Below are positions 9,723-19,037 of a stretch of DNA of 64,000 bases, one piece after another. Under the pieces are notes generated by a model that was given only the letters and a program-made list of their open reading frames with translations, was not told the origin of the DNA and searched no databases. The number at the start of each line of letters is the position of its first letter. The stretch's first letter is position 1. The DNA is from Pseudocitrobacter vendiensis (lineage in GTDB: Bacteria > Pseudomonadota > Gammaproteobacteria > Enterobacterales > Enterobacteriaceae), in NCBI RefSeq assembly GCF_943590815.1, contig NZ_CALSBS010000006.1:167148-231147 (forward strand), read 5' to 3'. A program made the position numbers and the translations under genes.

Positions 9723-11108
9723 ATGAACGCTATGACTCAAGTAAAACATGAAAGAACAACTTCTGATCTCGTAAGAGCTGCTCTGTCCGGATGGCTTGGT
9801 ACTGCCCTGGAGTTTATGGATTTCCAGCTTTATTCATTGGGTGCGGCACTTGTGTTTCACGAGATATTTTTCCCGGAACAATCGGCAGCAATGGCCTTGA
9901 TTCTGGCGATGGGCACTTATGGTGCAGGATATATCGCACGTATAGCAGGTGCTTTTATCTTTGGAAAAATGGGCGACAGGGTAGGTAGAAAGAAAGTCCT
10001 GTTTATTACTATCACAATGATGGGTATTTGTACGACGCTGATTGGCGTGCTGCCAACTTATGCGCAAATTGGTATTTTTGCACCAGTATTGTTGGTCACG
10101 CTGCGTATTATTCAGGGGCTGGGAGCGGGAGCGGAGATTTCTGGCGCAGGAACGATGCTGGCCGAGTATGCGCCTAAAGGAAAACGCGGGATTATATCGT
10201 CGCTGGTGGCGATGGGGACCAACTGTGGCACCTTAAGCGCGACGGCAATTTGGGCATTTATGTTCTTTGTCCTGGATCGTGAAGAACTGGTGGCATGGGG
10301 ATGGCGTATTCCGTTCCTCGCAAGCGTCGTCGTCATGATTTTTGCTATCTGGCTGAGACTTAACCTTAAAGAAAGCCCGGTATTCGAAAAGGTTAATGAT
10401 GCAGAGCTCACCCCTACCAAAGCCGTGTCAGATGAGAATACCGTGGGGGCAATGTTCCGCAGTAAATCATTTTGGCTGGCGACGGGACTACGTTTTGGTC
10501 AGGCGGGAAATTCAGGGTTGATTCAGACCTTCCTTGCAGGGTATCTCGTACAAACGCTGTTATTTGATAAAGCCATTCCCACCGATGCGCTGATGATAAG
10601 TTCGGTTCTGGGATTTTTGACAATACCACTGTTGGGCTGGTTGTCGGACAAATATGGTCGACGGATCCCGTACATGCTCTTGAGTTTCTCCGCGATGATA
10701 CTGGCTTATCCTATGCTGGCTATCATTGTCGATAAAAGCTATAGCGTGAGTATGATTATGGCCTCCATTATCATTATTCATAATTTTGCGGTGCTGGGAT
10801 TATTTGCTCTTGAAAACATCACGATGGCAGAGATGTTCGGTTCGAAGAACCGGTTTACACGAATGGCGATTTCAAAAGAGTTAGGGGGGCTGGTTGCTGT
10901 TGGGTTCGGTCCGCTTCTGGCGGGGATCTTCTGCAATATGACAGGATCATGGATGCCGATTGTGGTTATGATTATTTGCTATTCGCTCATCGGCTTTATT
11001 TCTGCGCTACTCATGCCAGAAGTTCGCGACCGTGATTTAAGCATTCTGCATGATGCTGCGGATATCACTCTGGCGGAGAAGCAGCGAGCAGCCGGGCAGA
11101 TGATCTGA
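9723..11108 (+). CDS. ydfJ: MFS metabolite:proton symporter (YdfJ-like)
   Basis: 461 residues with about 12 membrane segments; the cytoplasmic loop motif FGKMGDRVGRKKVL near residue 80 and a second copy WLSDKYGRR near 305 are MFS signatures, of the metabolite:H+ symporter group. It lies 49 bp behind rspB and is closed by its own terminator, so it most likely imports the sugar acid handled by RspAB/YdfI. In E. coli K-12 the corresponding ydfJ is interrupted by the Qin prophage; here it is complete. Start 9723 or the ATG three codons later. Confidence 0.85.
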   Translation: MNAMTQVKHERTTSDLVRAALSGWLGTALEFMDFQLYSLGAALVFHEIFFPEQSAAMALILAMGTYGAGYIARIAGAFIFGKMGDRVGRKKVLFITITMMGICTTLIGVLPTYAQIGIFAPVLLVTLRIIQGLGAGAEISGAGTMLAEYAPKGKRGIISSLVAMGTNCGTLSATAIWAFMFFVLDREELVAWGWRIPFLASVVVMIFAIWLRLNLKESPVFEKVNDAELTPTKAVSDENTVGAMFRSKSFWLATGLRFGQAGNSGLIQTFLAGYLVQTLLFDKAIPTDALMISSVLGFLTIPLLGWLSDKYGRRIPYMLLSFSAMILAYPMLAIIVDKSYSVSMIMASIIIIHNFAVLGLFALENITMAEMFGSKNRFTRMAISKELGGLVAVGFGPLLAGIFCNMTGSWMPIVVMIICYSLIGFISALLMPEVRDRDLSILHDAADITLAEKQRAAGQMI

Positions 11109-11112
11109 CATT

Positions 11113-11142
11113 AAAAGCACACTGCTTACGCGGTGTGCTTTT
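11113..11142 (+). terminator. Intrinsic terminator after the MFS gene
   Basis: AAAAGCACAC / GTGTGCTTTT perfect 10-bp stem with a 10-nt loop, ending in T residues. Confidence 0.85.
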
Positions 11143-11280
11143 ATCAAAATCATAATCCTGTCACACAACTTAAAAATCATGTCATACCAATCGCCAATAA
11201 GTTAACTCAAATCAAAAACACGCCAAATGAACTCGTTAATCTAGTATGGCAATCCACGTTCTCTACAGTGAGTCAAAAAG

Positions 11281-12741
11281 ATGCAAAATAAGCTATTAAC
11301 CGCTAAGGCAACACTCCCGAACTTTGATCGCAGCAAACTCGTGCCGCGCATTGTCCATCTTGGCTTTGGTGCTTTTCACCGCGCCCATCAGGCTATCTAT
11401 GCAGATATCCTTGCCACGGAGCACGGCAGTGATTGGGGTTACACCGAAGTTAACCTGATTGGCGGCGAGCAGCAGATTGCTGATCTGAAGAACCAGGACA
11501 ATTTATACACCGTGGCAGAGATGTCTGCCGACGCATGGACTGCGCGCGTAGTTGGCGTGGTCAAAGAAGCCCTGCACGCGCAGGTCGACGGTCTGGAAAC
11601 TGTACTCGCGAAAATGTGTGAACCGCAGGTGGCGATTGTCTCTCTGACGATCACCGAAAAAGGCTATTGCCACTCTCCGGCGACCGGGCAACTGATGCTC
11701 GATCATCCATTTATCGCCGCAGATATCGAAAACCCGCATCAGCCTAAATCTGCGCCGGGCGTCATTGTTGAAGCACTGGCGCGTCGTAAAGCCGCGGGCC
11801 TGCCAGCATTTAGCGTGATGTCTTGCGACAACATGCCGGAAAACGGCCACGTGATGCGTAATGTCGTTACCGCCTATGCCCGCGCGGTGGATGCAGACCT
11901 GGCGGCATGGATTGAACAGAACGTGACGTTCCCGTCTACCATGGTTGACCGTATCGTTCCGGCGGTTACTGCTGATACGCTGGATAAAATTGAACAACTG
12001 ACTGGCGTGCGCGATCCGGCTGGCGTGGCTTGTGAACCGTTCCGCCAGTGGGTGATTGAAGATAACTTCGTCGCTGGCCGCCCGGAGTGGGAAAAAGCAG
12101 GCGCGGAACTGGTCTCAGACGTTATTCCGTTCGAAGAGATGAAACTGCGCATGCTTAACGGCAGCCACTCTTTCCTGGCGTATCTGGGGTACCTGGCTGG
12201 CTATCAGCATATCAATGATTGCATGGGTGATGAGAACTATCGCCGCGCGGCACACGATCTGATGCTAAAGGAGCAGGCTCCGACGCTGAAAGTTCAGGGT
12301 GTGGATCTCTCTCGCTATGCCGATCTGCTGATTGAGCGTTATACCAACCCGGCGTTGCGTCACCGTACCTGGCAAATCGCGATGGACGGGAGCCAGAAGC
12401 TGCCACAGCGTATGCTGGATTCTGTCCGCTGGCACCTGGTGCATAACAGCAGTTTTAACCTGCTGGCGCTGGGTGTTGCCGGCTGGATGCGCTATGTTGG
12501 CGGCGTAGACGAGCAGGGCGAGGATATTGAAGTGTGCGATCCACTTCTGTCAGTGATTCAGGCGACCGTTGCCCAAAGCGAAGAGGGCGAAGCCCGCGTG
12601 AAAGCGCTGCTGGGTATTGAGGCTATTTTCGGTAAAGAACTGCCGCATGAAGCGAAATTTGTTGAGCAGGTGACGAAGGCGTATCTGTCACTGCTGGCGA
12701 AAGGTGCGAAGGCGACGGTTGCGGAATTTGCCAACGCCTGA
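11281..12741 (+). CDS. ydfI: Mannitol-dehydrogenase-family fructuronate reductase YdfI
   Basis: 486 residues, a polyol-specific long-chain dehydrogenase. The Rossmann segment is [17 protein letters not shown] (23-40), and the family catalytic Lys/Asn/His region appears as [17 protein letters not shown] around residue 285-300. E. coli YdfI/UxuB-type enzymes reduce D-fructuronate to D-mannonate, which would feed RspA. It follows the MFS gene with a terminator and own promoter between. The uxaB paralogue at 43 kb handles tagaturonate. Confidence 0.92.
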   Translation: MQNKLLTAKATLPNFDRSKLVPRIVHLGFGAFHRAHQAIYADILATEHGSDWGYTEVNLIGGEQQIADLKNQDNLYTVAEMSADAWTARVVGVVKEALHAQVDGLETVLAKMCEPQVAIVSLTITEKGYCHSPATGQLMLDHPFIAADIENPHQPKSAPGVIVEALARRKAAGLPAFSVMSCDNMPENGHVMRNVVTAYARAVDADLAAWIEQNVTFPSTMVDRIVPAVTADTLDKIEQLTGVRDPAGVACEPFRQWVIEDNFVAGRPEWEKAGAELVSDVIPFEEMKLRMLNGSHSFLAYLGYLAGYQHINDCMGDENYRRAAHDLMLKEQAPTLKVQGVDLSRYADLLIERYTNPALRHRTWQIAMDGSQKLPQRMLDSVRWHLVHNSSFNLLALGVAGWMRYVGGVDEQGEDIEVCDPLLSVIQATVAQSEEGEARVKALLGIEAIFGKELPHEAKFVEQVTKAYLSLLAKGAKATVAEFANA

Positions 12742-12744
12742 TGC

Positions 12745-12769
12745 GTTAATTTGCCCGGTGGCGCTAATG
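12745..12769. repeat. Left half of a REP element split by the IS
   Basis: GCGTTAATTTGCCCGGTGGC here and GTTGCTTACCGGGCCTACG at about 14061-14079 correspond to the two arms of the uninterrupted REP-type unit at about 14118-14161. The IS lies between the arms. Confidence 0.7.
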
Positions 12770-14057
12770 TATGACCGGATACATAGGTGACAGATCAGAC
12801 CGGGAACATAGGTAACACTTTAGTCTATCCGAAGTACACTCTGGGTTCTGCGGTCATAGTACGCAAGTGTTATTCCATTAAAGATGATGGCCTCCAGGCC
12901 ATCATCTTGTTCCTCTAGCATAATGTACTCACCCGTCAACGCTTCACTCAGAAACACAGTCCCCTTTTTACCCATATAAAGTGTTCCCCTCGATTTCACC
13001 CTGTAGACCATACCTTCTGCCGGATAAACATATTCAGGAATTCTGCCATCCCACTGTCGGCTCGATGGTCGCCACACCGTTCCGGGCGTTGCGCCGGCCA
13101 GTGCTTCATGCGGCCTTTCATAATTAAACTCTTCACGGTAGTCACTGAACCATCGCTGTTGTTCTTCCATCGTCATGAAGGTGTTTCCGAGTTTCAGCGC
13201 ACTCTTCAGAGAACGGTGCATTCGCTCATGACGACCATTTTCCTCCGGATGACCCAGCCGGATACGTTCCGGTCTGACGCCCAGCTTTATTAGCCAGACC
13301 GCGAGGCGGCTTAACCCGGCGATACCCGTTCCTGCGAACGGCTGCCCGTTGTCCGTTCTGAGCACATCCGGGAGCCTGTATTCCAGGAACGCATCCGTCA
13401 GGCATTGCCTGACGAAGGGCTCGCTCTCACGGTATGTTCCGCGGCAGCTCAGAATATATCGGCTGTGATTGTCCGTCAGGGTGAAAGGGTGGCAGTACTC
13501 TCTGCTCAGCAGTCTGAAGCAACCTTTAAAATCAGCGCTCCAGACCTGATTGTTCTCACTGATGATAGTCAGCGGCTGGCGATTACCCGGCGTTTTGCGT
13601 TTTCGTTTTTTATCCGGCACCAGTCCCTCTCGTTTAAGAATGTCGCCGATGGTGCTGGCAGCCGGTACGGCAAAATCCACCGAGTGGTTGATGCACCACA
13701 TTCGCAGTTTTTTAGGCCCCCAGTCAGGATGTTTTTGCCGCAGTGCAGTGAGATGTCCGACGATATAATCCGGAACCGTCCGGGAGTTGGAATGCGGAGC
13801 GCACGACCGGTCAGAGAGAGATGACAAGTCAGAAGGGTCAAAACGCTCAAGCCATTTGTAGCCGGTTTTACGGCTGATGCCAAAAAGACGACAAAGAGCG
13901 GAAAAGGAATCCGTGCCTGCATGGCAGGCACGAATGAAATCAAGGCGTTGCATAGGTCGGGTCTCAGTCCAGGGCATAGCGAGTCTCCTCTTCTATGCCA
14001 GTTATAACTGTTACCCATGTATCCGGTCTAAAGTGTTACCCATGTTTCCGGTTCATA
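12770..14057 (-). mobile_element. IS481-family insertion sequence
   Basis: About 1.29 kb with one transposase gene. Both ends carry two tandem copies of a roughly 20-bp transposase-site-like repeat: GACCGGATACATAGGTGACA and GACCGGGAACATAGGTAACA on the left (from 12773 and 12799), and inverted relatives ACCCATGTATCCGG and ACCCATGTTTCCGG on the right (14013-14052). Exact tips are uncertain by a few bases and no obvious target duplication is visible. It sits inside a REP palindrome. Confidence 0.85.
12820..13977 (-). CDS. IS481-family DDE transposase
   Basis: 385 residues. An N-terminal helix-turn-helix (SFSALCRLFGISRKTGYKWL, about 24-43) is followed by a second winged-helix part and an rve-type integrase core. 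Catalytic acids are visible in WSADFKG, RTDNGQPF and PEENGRHERMH. The frame is intact and both IS ends are present, so the element may be functional. The closest kind is IS481 by the single-ORF structure and DDE spacing. Confidence 0.9.
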   Translation of the reverse strand: MPWTETRPMQRLDFIRACHAGTDSFSALCRLFGISRKTGYKWLERFDPSDLSSLSDRSCAPHSNSRTVPDYIVGHLTALRQKHPDWGPKKLRMWCINHSVDFAVPAASTIGDILKREGLVPDKKRKRKTPGNRQPLTIISENNQVWSADFKGCFRLLSREYCHPFTLTDNHSRYILSCRGTYRESEPFVRQCLTDAFLEYRLPDVLRTDNGQPFAGTGIAGLSRLAVWLIKLGVRPERIRLGHPEENGRHERMHRSLKSALKLGNTFMTMEEQQRWFSDYREEFNYERPHEALAGATPGTVWRPSSRQWDGRIPEYVYPAEGMVYRVKSRGTLYMGKKGTVFLSEALTGEYIMLEEQDDGLEAIIFNGITLAYYDRRTQSVLRID

Positions 14058-14216
14058 CCCGTTGCTTACCGGGCCTACGTTTTGGTGTTGTGCGGTTTGC
14101 GGAATGCCGACACCTGTTGCGGTAATTTGCCCGGTGGCGCGTTACTTGCCGGGCCGACGGATAGGCACTTTCTTCGTAGGCTGGATAAGCGCAGCGCCAT
14201 CCGGCAAAATGCAGGC
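14058..14216. repeat. REP/BIME cluster right of the IS
   Basis: Contains the right arm of the split REP unit, a complete unit (TTGCCCGGTGGCGCG and TACTTGCCGGGCC arms, about 14127-14158) and a further one with GTAGGCTGGATAAGCGCAGC and CATCCGGCA (about 14177-14208). These are bacterial interspersed mosaic elements typical of enterobacterial intergenic DNA. Confidence 0.75.
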
Positions 14217-14302
14217 ACATAATTTCAATCGGGAATTTAACGCAGGCAGGAAACCCATTTTCGGGCGGCCTCAGAACAAGACCACCCGAATAACACCACT
14301 AA

Positions 14303-14506
14303 TTAGTGCATGCCGAGACGAATAAGCTCAATCGGCTCGAACTGTCCATCACAACCATCAATCTCAACTGTTTTGCTACGGCGCACCTGGCCAGGCGTCA
14401 TACCGTCTGCTTTAATCGCCTTGATAGTGCCGGTTTTCCCGGTACCATTAATCATTACACGGCTGCCAGTAGTAATTGCATTGCGGTTACGATCGTAAGT
14501 CATCAT
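14303..14506 (-). CDS. ydfZ: YdfZ small protein
   Basis: 67 residues, matching E. coli YdfZ in length and sequence ([29 protein letters not shown]). It has a small SH3-like, KOW-type pattern and one conserved cysteine (DGCDG); E. coli YdfZ was reported to bind selenium in vivo and is strongly anaerobically induced. Function unknown. An FNR-like box lies 93-106 bp upstream, and ynfEF, the other selenium/anaerobic genes of this window, fit the same physiology. Confidence 0.9.
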   Translation of the reverse strand: MMTYDRNRNAITTGSRVMINGTGKTGTIKAIKADGMTPGQVRRSKTVEIDGCDGQFEPIELIRLGMH

Positions 14507-14598
14507 GGTGTTCTCCTCTATTTCATATCGAAGCCGGTTACAAAACAGGATGTGGCAACGACGGGTTCTATAAATACGCCTATACCTAAAAAATTAAA

Positions 14599-14612
14599 TT
14601 GTTTTTGATCAA
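14599..14612 (-). promoter_or_regulatory. FNR-like box upstream of ydfZ
   Basis: TTGTTTTTGATCAA agrees with the FNR consensus TTGAT-N4-ATCAA at nine of ten positions. It is about 100 bp upstream of the ydfZ start and in the divergent region shared with the universal stress gene. E. coli ydfZ is FNR-activated, which supports the call. Confidence 0.65.
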
Positions 14613-14801
14613 TTACACGTTTTTTTTAAGGAAAGAGCGGGCCTATACATATCTACAGGTTAGTTAAGAGTAGCTGAAGTAACGGACGAATCTTTTCAAA
14701 AGAGATAGTTTATCCATGAAAGTATTATGGATTTATTTAGTTTAATTATGGCATTGTTACCTTGCTGCACTAAAGTTCCTCTGGAATAAGGAGATCGGGC
14801 T

Positions 14802-15236
14802 ATGTACAAGAAAATATTGATGCCTGTAGATGTATTTGAAATGGATTTGAGTGACAACGCATTGCGCCACGCGGCCTGGTTAGCGGGTGAAGAGGGGGAG
14901 ATCACGTTGGTGAATGTACTGCCGAATAGCAGTCGATCGTTATTACGCGGATTTGCCTCTGATATCAAAAAGTTTAATGCGTTTATGTCTAACGAGTCGG
15001 AAATAAAAATGAAGCGTCTGATGAAGATGCTGGATATTCCCGCTTCGCGACTGCGTACCGAAGTACGGTTTGGCAATATTCGTGATGAGATTATCGCGAT
15101 GAGCAAAACGGAAGGTTACGATGCCATCGTTATCGGCTCTCGCAACCCTGGCGGTACAACCCATTTGCTGGGTTCCAATGCTGAGTCGATTCTGCGTCAC
15201 GCTGAGATACCGACCATGGTCGTCAGAGGGGCCTGA
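14802..15236 (+). CDS. Universal stress protein, UspA superfamily
   Basis: 144 residues with the UspFG-type layout: an N-terminal strand YKKILMPVDV, a nucleotide-binding-like loop GSRNPGGTTHLLGSNAESIL (about 111-130) with the G-2x-G-9x-G(S/T) pattern, and the closing strand PTMVVRGA. Such proteins bind ATP and act in stress survival, motility or adhesion; the target is unknown. Divergent from ydfZ, so one anaerobic or stationary-phase control region may serve both. AAGGAG lies just upstream of the start. Confidence 0.85.
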   Translation: MYKKILMPVDVFEMDLSDNALRHAAWLAGEEGEITLVNVLPNSSRSLLRGFASDIKKFNAFMSNESEIKMKRLMKMLDIPASRLRTEVRFGNIRDEIIAMSKTEGYDAIVIGSRNPGGTTHLLGSNAESILRHAEIPTMVVRGA

Positions 15237-15243
15237 ACAACCT

Positions 15244-15274
15244 GAAAGCCTTTACCTCCAGTGTGAAGGCTTTC
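15244..15274. terminator. Bidirectional terminator between usp and rspR
   Basis: GAAAGCCTT / AAGGCTTTC stem with a 13-nt loop between two convergent genes. Confidence 0.75.
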
Positions 15275-15276
15275 TA

Positions 15277-15963
15277 TTACTCTTCGCTAAACCAGTCGAG
15301 TTTTTCCTGCCGAATTAACTGCACGGATTCGCTAATCTCCTGCAAATGCTGCGTCATCGCTTTTTCCACTAAATCCGGATCGCGCTTTTCCAGTGCATGA
15401 AATATATCGTGGTGCTGTGCCAGCAACATATCGGGGGAGGAAACATGGTCAAGGCTCATATAGCGAACGCGGTCGATAGCCGCTTTAATATTCTCGATGG
15501 TATCCCATGCCAGCTGACAATCGGCAATCAGTGATAACAGCTGATGAAATTCATCATCAAGCTGGAAAAAATCATTATGCTGAAGTCGGTCGATGGCAAT
15601 ACGCTGCTGGTGAAGATTTTGTTCCAGCTGATAGAGCTGTTTATCGGTGATCATGGTCGCCGCCCGACGCGCCACCGCACACTCAATCGCCTGACGTACA
15701 AAACAGCCGTTACGCACCTGAGACAGTGATATTTTATTGACATAGCTACCGCGCTGAGGGCGAATTTGAATCAGGCCATTTTCCGCCAGCTTAATAAACG
15801 CTTCGCGAACAGGCTGACGTGAAACGTCAAAGCGCATCGATACCTCTTTTTCAGAAAGCGGCGTTCCTGGGGGAATCAGGCAATGCACGATATCGCGGCG
15901 TAAAATGCGATAAATTTGCTGATTGACGGGCTGTGTTGGGTTCAGTTGTGTTTCGGCGGCCAT
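15277..15963 (-). CDS. rspR: GntR/FadR-family repressor RspR (YdfH)
   Basis: 228 residues. The N-terminal winged helix ([20 protein letters not shown], about 35-55) and an FCD-type helical ligand domain with a metal-binding histidine set ([21 protein letters not shown]) match YdfH. In E. coli this protein represses rspAB. The regulator is unlinked from its targets by the IS and REP region but remains within 8 kb; likely ligands are sugar acids such as mannonate. Confidence 0.92.
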   Translation of the reverse strand: MAAETQLNPTQPVNQQIYRILRRDIVHCLIPPGTPLSEKEVSMRFDVSRQPVREAFIKLAENGLIQIRPQRGSYVNKISLSQVRNGCFVRQAIECAVARRAATMITDKQLYQLEQNLHQQRIAIDRLQHNDFFQLDDEFHQLLSLIADCQLAWDTIENIKAAIDRVRYMSLDHVSSPDMLLAQHHDIFHALEKRDPDLVEKAMTQHLQEISESVQLIRQEKLDWFSEE

Positions 15964-16027
15964 TGACTCATTCTTATTCGCTGATTTTGGCCTCTATTTT
16001 ACGCTTTTTTTGCTGCTGAGCCCATAC

Positions 16028-16044
16028 CCGACGGGCGTCGGGCA
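16028..16044 (-). terminator. Hairpin downstream of ydfG
   Basis: CCCGAC / GTCGGG stem just past the ydfG stop; the T-run is poor, so termination is tentative. Confidence 0.4.
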
Positions 16045-16056
16045 GGGCTAAAAACA

Positions 16057-16806
16057 TCAATTTTGACGGTGAACGCTCAGGCCTGCGTAAGTCTGGCTAA
16101 CCGGCATCATTTCAACGGTGTTGATGTTGACATGTTTTGGCAGCGTTGCCACCCACCAAACCGCTTCGGTCACATCTTCCGGCGTCAGTGCATTAGTGTT
16201 TTCATAGGTTTTACCTGCTTTGGCATCGTCACCTTTGAAACGCACATTCGAAAACTCGGTACCGCCGACCAGACCCGGTTCGATATCGGTTACGCGAACG
16301 GCAGTGCCGTGCAGATCGGTACGTAAATTCAGGCTGAACTGACGCACGAACGCCTTGGTTGCGCCATAGACGTTACCGCCTGCATAGGGCCAGCTTCCGG
16401 CGGTGGAACCAATATTGATAATATGGCCGCGATTGCGCTCAACCATTCCCGGCAACACGGCGCGGGTCATGTACACCAGACCTTTGTTGTTGGTGTCGAT
16501 CATGTTTTCCCAGTCTTCTACGCTGGCTTTGTGCGCTGGTTCCATACCCAGCGCCAGTCCGGCGTTGTTCACCAGAATATCAATCGCCTGCCATTCAGCG
16601 GGCAACTGGCTCAACGCTTCTTCGATTGCGGCGCGGTTGCGAACGTCCAGTTGCACTGTCAGCACGCTATCGCCGAGTTCCTCTTTCAACACCTGCAGGC
16701 GCTCCTGGCGGCGTCCTGTGGCAATCACTTTGTGCCCATTGGCGACAAAACGACGCGTAATGCTTTCACCAAAACCTGCCGTTGCCCCGGTAACCAGTAT
16801 GATCAT
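16057..16806 (-). CDS. ydfG: NADP-dependent 3-hydroxy acid dehydrogenase YdfG
   Basis: 249 residues from the ATG at 16806 (E. coli N-terminus MIVLVTGATAGFG). Classical short-chain dehydrogenase: TGATAGFG cofactor loop, NNAGLALG, catalytic IGSTAGSW serine and YGATK tyrosine/lysine. It oxidises L-allo-threonine, serine and 3-hydroxy acids and reduces malonic semialdehyde (part of pyrimidine-catabolism detoxification). Cytoplasmic. Divergent from dcp as in E. coli. Confidence 0.95.
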   Translation of the reverse strand: MIILVTGATAGFGESITRRFVANGHKVIATGRRQERLQVLKEELGDSVLTVQLDVRNRAAIEEALSQLPAEWQAIDILVNNAGLALGMEPAHKASVEDWENMIDTNNKGLVYMTRAVLPGMVERNRGHIINIGSTAGSWPYAGGNVYGATKAFVRQFSLNLRTDLHGTAVRVTDIEPGLVGGTEFSNVRFKGDDAKAGKTYENTNALTPEDVTEAVWWVATLPKHVNINTVEMMPVSQTYAGLSVHRQN

Positions 16807-16930
16807 CTCTCTGTTCCTCAACGCTTTTTGTGTGTTATTACGATAGCACGCTCCTTTCCATCGCGGGAAGTGATTGCGGTCTTTCCGGGGGGTGCCTACT
16901 CTAAGGGAAAGTCATTTCAAGGAGTCGAAC

Positions 16931-18976
16931 ATGTTGGCCACCAACCCATTCTTTGCTGCCAGTACGCTGCCGTATCAGGCCCCCCCGTTTAATTTGATCA
17001 GTGACAGCGACTATCGCCCGGCGTTTAACGAAGGTGTGAAGCGCAAGCGCGAAGAGATTGGCCACATCGCACAAAACCCGGAACCGGCGAACTTTGAGAA
17101 TACATTCATTGCGCTGGAGAAAAGCGGCGAATTGCTGACCCGCGTGACCCGTGTTTTCTTTGCGATGGCTGCGGCACATACTAACGATGAGATTCAGCGT
17201 CTGGACGAACAATTTTCGGCAGAGCTGGCTGAACTTTCAAACGATATTTATCTTAATGATGCGCTGTTCAGCCGCGTAGATGCGGTCTGGCAGTCACGTG
17301 ATGAATTAACTCTGGATGCGGAATCACGCCGCCTTGTTGAGGTCATCTATCAGCGCTTTATTCTGGCGGGCGCCACGCTGGGCGCGGATGAAAAAGCGCA
17401 GTTAAAAGCGCTGAATACGCAGTCCGCCACGCTCAGTAGCCAGTTTCATCAGCGCCTGCTGGCGGCCACAAAAGCGGGTGGGCTGGTCATTGAGGAACCT
17501 ATTCAGCTTGATGGCCTGAACCCAGAAGAGTTAGCTGCTGCATCGGTCGCGGCACAGGAGCGAGGGCTGCATAACTGCTGGCTGCTTCCCCTGTTGAATA
17601 CGACCCAACAACCGTTCCTGGCGTCTTTGCACGACAGGCAAACGCGCGAAAAGCTGTTTAATGCCGCATGGTCTCGTACGGAAACGGGCGATGATAATGA
17701 CACGCGCGAACTGGTGTTGAAGTTGGTCGATATTCGCGCGAAACAGGCCGCCCTGTTAGGTTTTAAGGATTACGCCAGCTGGAGTATGGCCGATCAGATG
17801 GCGAAAACGCCGGACGCGGCGCTGCATTTTATGCGCGAAATCGCCCCTGCAGCCCGGGCGCGCGCTGAGCGAGAACTGGCAGATATTCAGCAGGTTATTG
17901 ATTCTCAGCCGGCGCCGTTTGCGGCGCAAGCCTGGGACTGGCTCTATTACGCTGAACAGGTTCGTCGCGAGAAATACACCATTGATGAAGCGCAGATCAA
18001 ACCCTATTTTGCACTCGAAAGTGTGCTGGTTGAGGGGGTTTTCTGGGCGGCCAGCCAACTGTTTGGTATTCGCTTTGTCGAGCGCTTCGATATTCCGGTT
18101 TATCATCCCGATGTTCGCGTTTGGGAGATTTTTGCCGAAGATGGCGAAGGTATTGCCCTGTTTTATGGTGATTTCTTTGCCCGGGACAGCAAAAGCGGCG
18201 GGGCGTGGATGGATAACTTTGTTCAGCAATCAACGCTGCTCAATACGCGTCCGGTGATTTACAACGTTTGTAACTACCCAAAACCAGCCGCCGGCAACAG
18301 TGCGTTGATCGCGTGGGATGACGTTATTACTCTGTTCCACGAATTCGGTCACGCGCTCCACGGTCTGTTTGCCAGCCAGCGCTATGCCACGCTTTCCGGC
18401 ACCAATACGCCGCGTGATTTTGTCGAGTTTCCGTCGCAAATCAACGAACACTGGGCCAGTCATCCGGAGGTGTTTGCCCACTATGCCCGCCATCACCAAA
18501 CCGGTGAGCCGATGCCGGAAGCCCTGCGCGAGAGCATGTTACGTGCCGCGAAGTTCAATAAAGGCTATGACATGACGGAACTGCTCAGCGCGGCGTTGCT
18601 GGATATGAACTGGCATACGGTGACAGCGCAGTCTATTCCGCAGAACGTGGCGCAATTTGAAGCGCAGGCCTTACAGCAAGAAAATCTGCATCTCGCTGCG
18701 GTACCACCACGTTACCGTAGCAGCTATTTTGCCCATATCTTTGGCGGAGGCTACGCCGCTGGCTATTACGCCTATTTATGGACACAAATGCTGGCCGATG
18801 ACGGCTATCTTTGGTTTGAAGAGCAGGGCGGTTTAAGCCGCGAGAACGGTGAACGTTTCCGTCAGGCGATATTGTCGCGCGGGAATAGTAGCGATTTAGA
18901 AGCGCTGTACCGAGACTGGCGCGGGCACGATCCGCTGATTGAGTCGATGCTGAGGAATCGTGGGTTGAGTGAGTAG
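16931..18976 (+). CDS. dcp: Dipeptidyl carboxypeptidase II
   Basis: 681 residues from the ATG at 16931, which has AAGGAG upstream; E. coli Dcp has 681. M3-family zinc metallopeptidase removing C-terminal dipeptides from peptides. The zinc site HEFGHALH lies near residue 468, with the third ligand Glu in the following DFVEFPSQINEHW block. The C-terminal RYRSSYFAHIFGGGYAAGYY motif carries substrate-binding tyrosines. Intact throughout. Confidence 0.96.
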   Translation: MLATNPFFAASTLPYQAPPFNLISDSDYRPAFNEGVKRKREEIGHIAQNPEPANFENTFIALEKSGELLTRVTRVFFAMAAAHTNDEIQRLDEQFSAELAELSNDIYLNDALFSRVDAVWQSRDELTLDAESRRLVEVIYQRFILAGATLGADEKAQLKALNTQSATLSSQFHQRLLAATKAGGLVIEEPIQLDGLNPEELAAASVAAQERGLHNCWLLPLLNTTQQPFLASLHDRQTREKLFNAAWSRTETGDDNDTRELVLKLVDIRAKQAALLGFKDYASWSMADQMAKTPDAALHFMREIAPAARARAERELADIQQVIDSQPAPFAAQAWDWLYYAEQVRREKYTIDEAQIKPYFALESVLVEGVFWAASQLFGIRFVERFDIPVYHPDVRVWEIFAEDGEGIALFYGDFFARDSKSGGAWMDNFVQQSTLLNTRPVIYNVCNYPKPAAGNSALIAWDDVITLFHEFGHALHGLFASQRYATLSGTNTPRDFVEFPSQINEHWASHPEVFAHYARHHQTGEPMPEALRESMLRAAKFNKGYDMTELLSAALLDMNWHTVTAQSIPQNVAQFEAQALQQENLHLAAVPPRYRSSYFAHIFGGGYAAGYYAYLWTQMLADDGYLWFEEQGGLSRENGERFRQAILSRGNSSDLEALYRDWRGHDPLIESMLRNRGLSE

Positions 18977-18980
18977 TACG

Positions 18981-19031
18981 GCCCCTCACCCCGGCCCTCT
19001 CCCCCAGGGAGAGGGTTAGGGTGAGGGGGCA
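18981..19031. repeat. GC-rich double palindrome between dcp and nqrE
   Basis: Two nested stems, CCCCTCACCC / GGGTGAGGGG and CCCTCTCCC / GGGAGAGGG, fill almost the whole convergent gap. It resembles a dispersed enterobacterial palindromic repeat and may act as a bidirectional terminator. Confidence 0.75.
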
Positions 19032-19037
19032 GTTTGC

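Noticed and set aside
17756..18229. 157-residue minus-strand frame inside dcp
   Set aside because: Shadow of dcp; no start context.
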